Of a stretch of 46,244 nucleotides of DNA, positions 43,012 through 46,244 are shown piece after piece. The notes beneath the pieces were generated by a model. The model searched no databases. It was not told where the DNA came from and saw only the letters and a program-made list of their open reading frames with translations. The translations under genes were made by a program, and so were the position numbers. The DNA is from JAAYBQ01 sp035403465 (GTDB lineage: Bacteria > Spirochaetota > UBA4802 > UBA5550): positions 1 through 46,244 of the forward strand of contig DAONFG010000027.1 in NCBI GenBank assembly GCA_035403465.1, in the 5' to 3' direction. Position 1 is the first letter of the stretch. Each line of letters starts with the position of its first letter.

Positions 43012-44094
43012 GTGAAAAAACTTTGTATTATTTCTTTTACTGTTATAGCGGCACTCTGCTATGTATCCGCACTCATTGCTGAAGATGGAAGCGGGTGGAA
43101 CGTGGCGCCGATAGCTGCACCTTATTACACGCCTGACACTAAATGGGCCATCGGTGCTTACATTGTGCCGTACTATAAACCACCCGCAGATTCACCGTTT
43201 ACAAAATCAGATGAATATACTTTTTATGTCGCGTATACGCAGCTGAAGCAGATTGCTTTCGGTTTCCTCCCTGAAGCGTATTTTGCAGATGGCAAAATCA
43301 AGCTATCCGGGAAAATAGAAGCCTGCAGGTATCCAACTCTGTTCTGGGGCCTGGGGCCGGATACACCGGACAAAGCGAAGGAGCAGTATACGCAGGTGGG
43401 ATGGTGGGGGGATCTTGCTGTCATGTTCAGGGCAGGCGATATAGTATATATTGGTCCCCTGTACCATTACAGGAACAACACCGAGAAGGATTATGAATCC
43501 GGCGGGATTATTGACAGCGGGGATATTCCCGGTATCAATCACTATATTGAATCCGGTCTGGGCTTTGCGCTACAGATTGATACAAGGGACAGTATATTTT
43601 ATCCCAAACGGGGGATGTTTATTAACGAAAGGAGCAGCTTCCAGCATAAAGCATTCGTCAGCGATAATAAATTCGGCAGACATGAGTTCGACGCAAGAAT
43701 GTTTTATGGTATTACGGGCGATCATGTAATAGCGTTTCAGTTCAAGGCCAAAATTACCCAAGGTGATGTTCCCCTTGAGTCTTTAAGCGGAATCGGCGGT
43801 GACGAACTGATGAGAGGTTACCTTGAGAACAGGTACATTGACAAGACATCGATTGCAGCGCAGGCGGAGTACAGGTTCCCGGTAATCTGGAGGTTCGCGG
43901 GAACTGCCTTCGCGGGTGCAGGGGAGGTCCAGCCTTCCATGATGGATTATAATACCGGTGATCTACACTTCGCAGCAGGTGCAGGTCTAAGGCTGATAAT
44001 CGACAGACAGGAGCATATTGCTGCAAGGCTGGATCTTGGTTTTGATGAAAATGGTTCGTTGAGTATTTATTTCCTGGTGAAAGAGGCTTTCTGA
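43012..44094 (+). CDS. Omp85/BamA-TamA-type outer-membrane beta-barrel protein
   Basis: A 361-residue barrel. I choose a GTG start at 43012 because AGGTGG lies before it and a clean signal peptide follows (VKKLCIISFTVIAALCYVSA). Marks of the surface-antigen (D15/Omp85-barrel) family are GLGPDT, QIDTRDSIFYPKRGMFI, GIGGDELMRGYLENRYIDK, QAEYRFPV and AGAGLRLIID..RLDLGF, with a terminal phenylalanine. No POTRA domain lies before the barrel, unlike BamA and TamA, so it is a stand-alone barrel whose role is unknown. The frame is open to a TTG at 42967, but that lacks a signal. Confidence 0.82.
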   Translation: MKKLCIISFTVIAALCYVSALIAEDGSGWNVAPIAAPYYTPDTKWAIGAYIVPYYKPPADSPFTKSDEYTFYVAYTQLKQIAFGFLPEAYFADGKIKLSGKIEACRYPTLFWGLGPDTPDKAKEQYTQVGWWGDLAVMFRAGDIVYIGPLYHYRNNTEKDYESGGIIDSGDIPGINHYIESGLGFALQIDTRDSIFYPKRGMFINERSSFQHKAFVSDNKFGRHEFDARMFYGITGDHVIAFQFKAKITQGDVPLESLSGIGGDELMRGYLENRYIDKTSIAAQAEYRFPVIWRFAGTAFAGAGEVQPSMMDYNTGDLHFAAGAGLRLIIDRQEHIAARLDLGFDENGSLSIYFLVKEAF

Positions 44095-44218
44095 ATATTA
44101 TCCGGTAACCTTGTTTGATTCCAGGGCTGTTATATTGTTGAGATATAAATTTTTCCGTTGACAAAAAACATACACACCGGAAGCTGATTCAAAATTAAAA
44201 TAAAGGATGTGATGTTCA

Positions 44219-44464
44219 ATGACAAGCCCTCTGGAAGTTGAGGTAAGCGGCGATATCGAAAAAGCCTTCAAAAATCTCAAGAAAAAGATGGCATTCGAAG
44301 GTATCTTTAAGGAACTTAAACGCCGAAGATATTATGAGAAGCCAAGCGAAGAGAAGAAGCGTAAAAAAGAAGAAGCTGAAAGGCGAAGGCTGAAAAAGAT
44401 GAGGCGTATGCAGGTCCAGACAACAAGGACCAAAAAAACCACAAGATCAGCAGGCAAAGAATAA
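44219..44464 (+). CDS. rpsU: 30S ribosomal protein bS21
   Basis: An 81-residue basic protein of the small ribosomal subunit that helps base-pairing with mRNA leaders. The pattern EVSGDIEKAFKNLKKKM, GIFKELKRRRYYEKPSEEKKRKKEEAERR is that of bS21, with a lysine and arginine-rich tail that is longer than in short bS21 proteins. AAAGGATG lies before the ATG, with a long spacing. A terminator lies 18 bases after the stop. Confidence 0.95.
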   Translation: MTSPLEVEVSGDIEKAFKNLKKKMAFEGIFKELKRRRYYEKPSEEKKRKKEEAERRRLKKMRRMQVQTTRTKKTTRSAGKE

Positions 44465-44482
44465 TTTTGTCATTATCTCACT

Positions 44483-44514
44483 AAAAAGGCTGTCCAAACG
44501 GGCGGCCTTTTTTT
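44483..44514 (+). terminator. Intrinsic terminator after rpsU
   Basis: AAAAAGGCTGTCC and GGGCGGCCTTTTT form a stem (two G-T pairs) with an AAAC loop and a T-run. Confidence 0.85.
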
Positions 44515-44621
44515 ATGCTCGGAGCAGCATCTTGTCTTTCCGGATTGACATTGCCGGTACGCAGAAGTTTAATGTGAACATGCTGAATACTGAATTCAAT
44601 AAGAGGTGACAGTTCAGGTAT

Positions 44622-45929
44622 ATGAAAGACTCGACTCCATCACTGTTCAGGGGAAAGGAGGAGCAGGTTACTCCGCTTGCCGAAAGGTGCAGGCCTTCAA
44701 CCCTCGAGGAATATGTCGGCCAGGAGCACCTTACCGCAAAGGGTAGAATTATACACGCTGCTGTAAACGGAAGCAGGGCATTCTCCATGATACTCTGGGG
44801 AGACCCGGGTACAGGCAAAACAACCCTTGCAAAGATCATTGCCGAAGGCTGCGGCATGGAATATCATTACCTGAGTGCTGTCTCGTCGGGTGTTGCCGAT
44901 GTCCGCAAGGTTATAGCGTCCGGTGAAAGAAACAGGACAATGGGGAGACAGACCCTTCTATTCCTTGATGAGATCCACAGGTTCAACAAGGCGCAGCAGG
45001 ATGCAGTCCTGGGCGCTGTTGAGTCAGGGGACATCGTGCTCATCGGGGCCACGACTGAGAATCCATCATTCAGTGTAATTTCACCATTACTCTCCCGCGC
45101 TCGCGTGCTGAAACTTAACCGTTTGTCGGACGAAAATCTACGATCAATACTCGATAAAGCTCTGGCAACTGACCGCATACTTGAAGAAGGGAACATAAAA
45201 CTTGATGAAGGTGTAGCTGAAAACCTTGTCCAGCTTGGAAACGGCGATGCACGCCGGATGCTCAACGTACTTGAAGTTGCCTTCATGCTTTCCCCGGAGG
45301 GATTCGTTACAGCGAAAGAACTGAAAGATGCCTTCGAGAATACCATGATCTATTATGACCGGAAGGGAGACAGGCACTACGATACTATCTCTGCGTTCAT
45401 AAAATCACTGCGCGGATCAGACCCTGACGCCGCCCTATACTATATGTCAAAGATGATTCTTGCAGGCGAGGATCCTGAATTTATTGCCCGCAGGATGGTT
45501 ATCCTGGCCTCAGAGGATATCGGGAACGCTTCACCCAATGCACTTCAGCTTGCAGTATCCACTATGACCGCAGTGCAGAGTATCGGTATGCCCGAATCTG
45601 AACTGGTGCTGGCCCAGTGTGCCATCTTTCTTGCAGCAGCGCCCAAGAGCAATGCATTGTGCATGGCAATCAGTGCTGCGAAGAATGCTGCACTTTCCGG
45701 TGACTACGAGATCCCGATGCATATACGCAATGCACCTACAGGTCTCATGAAACGAATGGGATACGGCAAGGACTACAGGTATCCGCATAATTATGAAGGG
45801 AATTTTGTTGATGAAACTTATTTACCGAAGGAACTGGAAAAATTAAAATTCTACAGTCCAACTGATAATGGAAGTGAAAAAGCAATAAAGGAAAGGCTGA
45901 TGAAACTCTGGCCGGAGAGATTCAGGTAG
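44622..45929 (+). CDS. rarA: Replication-associated recombination protein RarA (MgsA) AAA+ ATPase
   Basis: A clamp-loader-like AAA+ ATPase at stalled replication forks; it interacts with SSB in characterised bacteria. Residues 60-68 form the Walker A motif (GDPGTGKTT), LLFLDEIHRF is Walker B, and ATTENPSFSV and SRARVLKL complete the sensor region. The C-terminal part has DIGNASPNALQ, IFLAAAPKSN and YPHNYEGNFVDETYLP, all typical of the family. The 435 residues fit. It stands alone after rpsU. Confidence 0.95.
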   Translation: MKDSTPSLFRGKEEQVTPLAERCRPSTLEEYVGQEHLTAKGRIIHAAVNGSRAFSMILWGDPGTGKTTLAKIIAEGCGMEYHYLSAVSSGVADVRKVIASGERNRTMGRQTLLFLDEIHRFNKAQQDAVLGAVESGDIVLIGATTENPSFSVISPLLSRARVLKLNRLSDENLRSILDKALATDRILEEGNIKLDEGVAENLVQLGNGDARRMLNVLEVAFMLSPEGFVTAKELKDAFENTMIYYDRKGDRHYDTISAFIKSLRGSDPDAALYYMSKMILAGEDPEFIARRMVILASEDIGNASPNALQLAVSTMTAVQSIGMPESELVLAQCAIFLAAAPKSNALCMAISAAKNAALSGDYEIPMHIRNAPTGLMKRMGYGKDYRYPHNYEGNFVDETYLPKELEKLKFYSPTDNGSEKAIKERLMKLWPERFR

Positions 45930-46120
45930 TATCCGGAAAAAATCAGCTTTAGGGACACCGGTTTACCGGAGAAATACAAATTTTCTTTTCAATTTGCCGC
46001 TGATTCCATTACCTGCATATTTTAATTCAGCTATAATTTATTCAAATCCGGGATTCAAACGTCGGCAGCTGCGTCTGGATGAAATAATGATCTGACAAGG
46101 GGGCAGCTCTAATATCGGGC

Positions 46121-46147
46121 TTGACATTCCCCGCAGCCTGTTATAAT
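46121..46147 (+). promoter_or_regulatory. Possible promoter reading out of the right end
   Basis: TTGACA (46121-46126) and TATAAT (46142-46147) match consensus but are only 15 bases apart. It points into the terminal repeat, so a gene beyond it may have been interrupted by the insertion. Confidence 0.35.
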
Positions 46148-46190
46148 TGATTTTGTGCCGGCACTCAATCCTGATATTTTAATATTTCTA

Positions 46191-46244
46191 ATCACTACTG
46201 TCCCATACATTTTAGAACCCCAAATCCAGTTGAACGTCAAGCTG
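46191..46244. repeat. 54-bp repeat, right copy (inverted relative to 90-143)
   Basis: The last 54 bases equal the reverse complement of 90-143 exactly. The sequence before 46191 is unrelated to that after 143, so the element boundary lies here. In this copy the putative transposase C-terminus would be read on the minus strand from outside the window. Confidence 0.9.

Overview
This 46,244-base window looks like a near-complete contig from a Gram-negative, double-membraned anaerobe or facultative organism, most likely a member of the phylum Spirochaetota. The phylum is an inference from gene content read by eye; no database search was possible. Supporting points are the UPF0164/PorV-like outer-membrane protein next to a FlgD-Ig-like protein, the folP-cdaA-cdaR order, a lipoprotein MsrB-MsrA fusion in B-A order, a receptor-type MCP without HAMP, and lipoprotein signals plus an apolipoprotein N-acyltransferase. 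Both ends of the window carry the same 54-bp sequence in inverted orientation, preceded at the left end by an open frame that looks like the C-terminus of a transposase. The contig was probably broken at two copies of one insertion sequence.

Layout. 1-143: insertion-sequence end. 229-2916: hybrid sensor kinase. 2931-6.5 kb (minus): nadC-nadA-nadB, the full aspartate-to-nicotinate-mononucleotide route. 6.7-8.1 kb: DUF3820 protein and the MsrBA lipoprotein. 8.2-10.8 kb (minus): a membrane protein, a dispersed repeat, a Mut7-C/ThiS-like protein, a doubtful ORF and a DUF3795 protein. 11-12.75 kb: an exported protein and a periplasmic beta-carbonic anhydrase. 12.9-14.55 kb: a PIN-domain protein and an archaeal-type RNA ligase, overlapping. 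14.6-17 kb: MCP and TlyA methyltransferase. 17.3-18.6 kb: acetate kinase with strong terminators. 18.7-19.45 kb (minus): an MNT-HEPN toxin-antitoxin-like pair with an operator-like inverted repeat at its promoter. 19.65-24.3 kb: one long operon of FlgD-Ig protein, UPF0164 barrel, folP, cdaA (c-di-AMP synthase), cdaR/YbbR and two small envelope proteins. 24.25-24.74 kb: a small membrane protein and a second copy of the dispersed repeat. 24.9-27.2 kb: a GalT-like protein and a haem-sensor diguanylate cyclase. 27.25-27.4 kb (minus): elongator and initiator tRNA-Met. 27.7-31.1 kb: patatin, Lnt and a DUF4349 lipoprotein. 31.4-33.5 kb: an EF-G paralogue. 33.7-34.6 kb: a TonB-like protein. 34.6-36.9 kb (minus): a YihY/BrkB membrane protein that contains a seven-repeat YCF48-type propeller. 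37.1-42.8 kb: a four-gene respiratory and sulfur cluster. 43-46 kb: an outer-membrane barrel, bS21 and RarA.

Two things stand out. The first is the cluster at 37,127-42,755. It encodes an octahaem tetrathionate-reductase-type cytochrome, a heptahaem cytochrome fused to an EF-hand and a b-type membrane anchor, and two YeeE/YedE sulfur transporters, the second fused to a rhodanese-like domain without its catalytic cysteine. The natural reading is a quinol-driven periplasmic reductase coupled to uptake of its sulfur product. The second is the YihY protein at 34,592-36,874, whose periplasmic loop is expanded by a complete propeller. The PIN/RNA-ligase pair and the MNT-HEPN pair are further accessory systems.

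Several gene starts were set at internal codons where a ribosome-binding site or signal peptide decides the matter; these are stated per gene. Product names rest on motifs recognised by eye.
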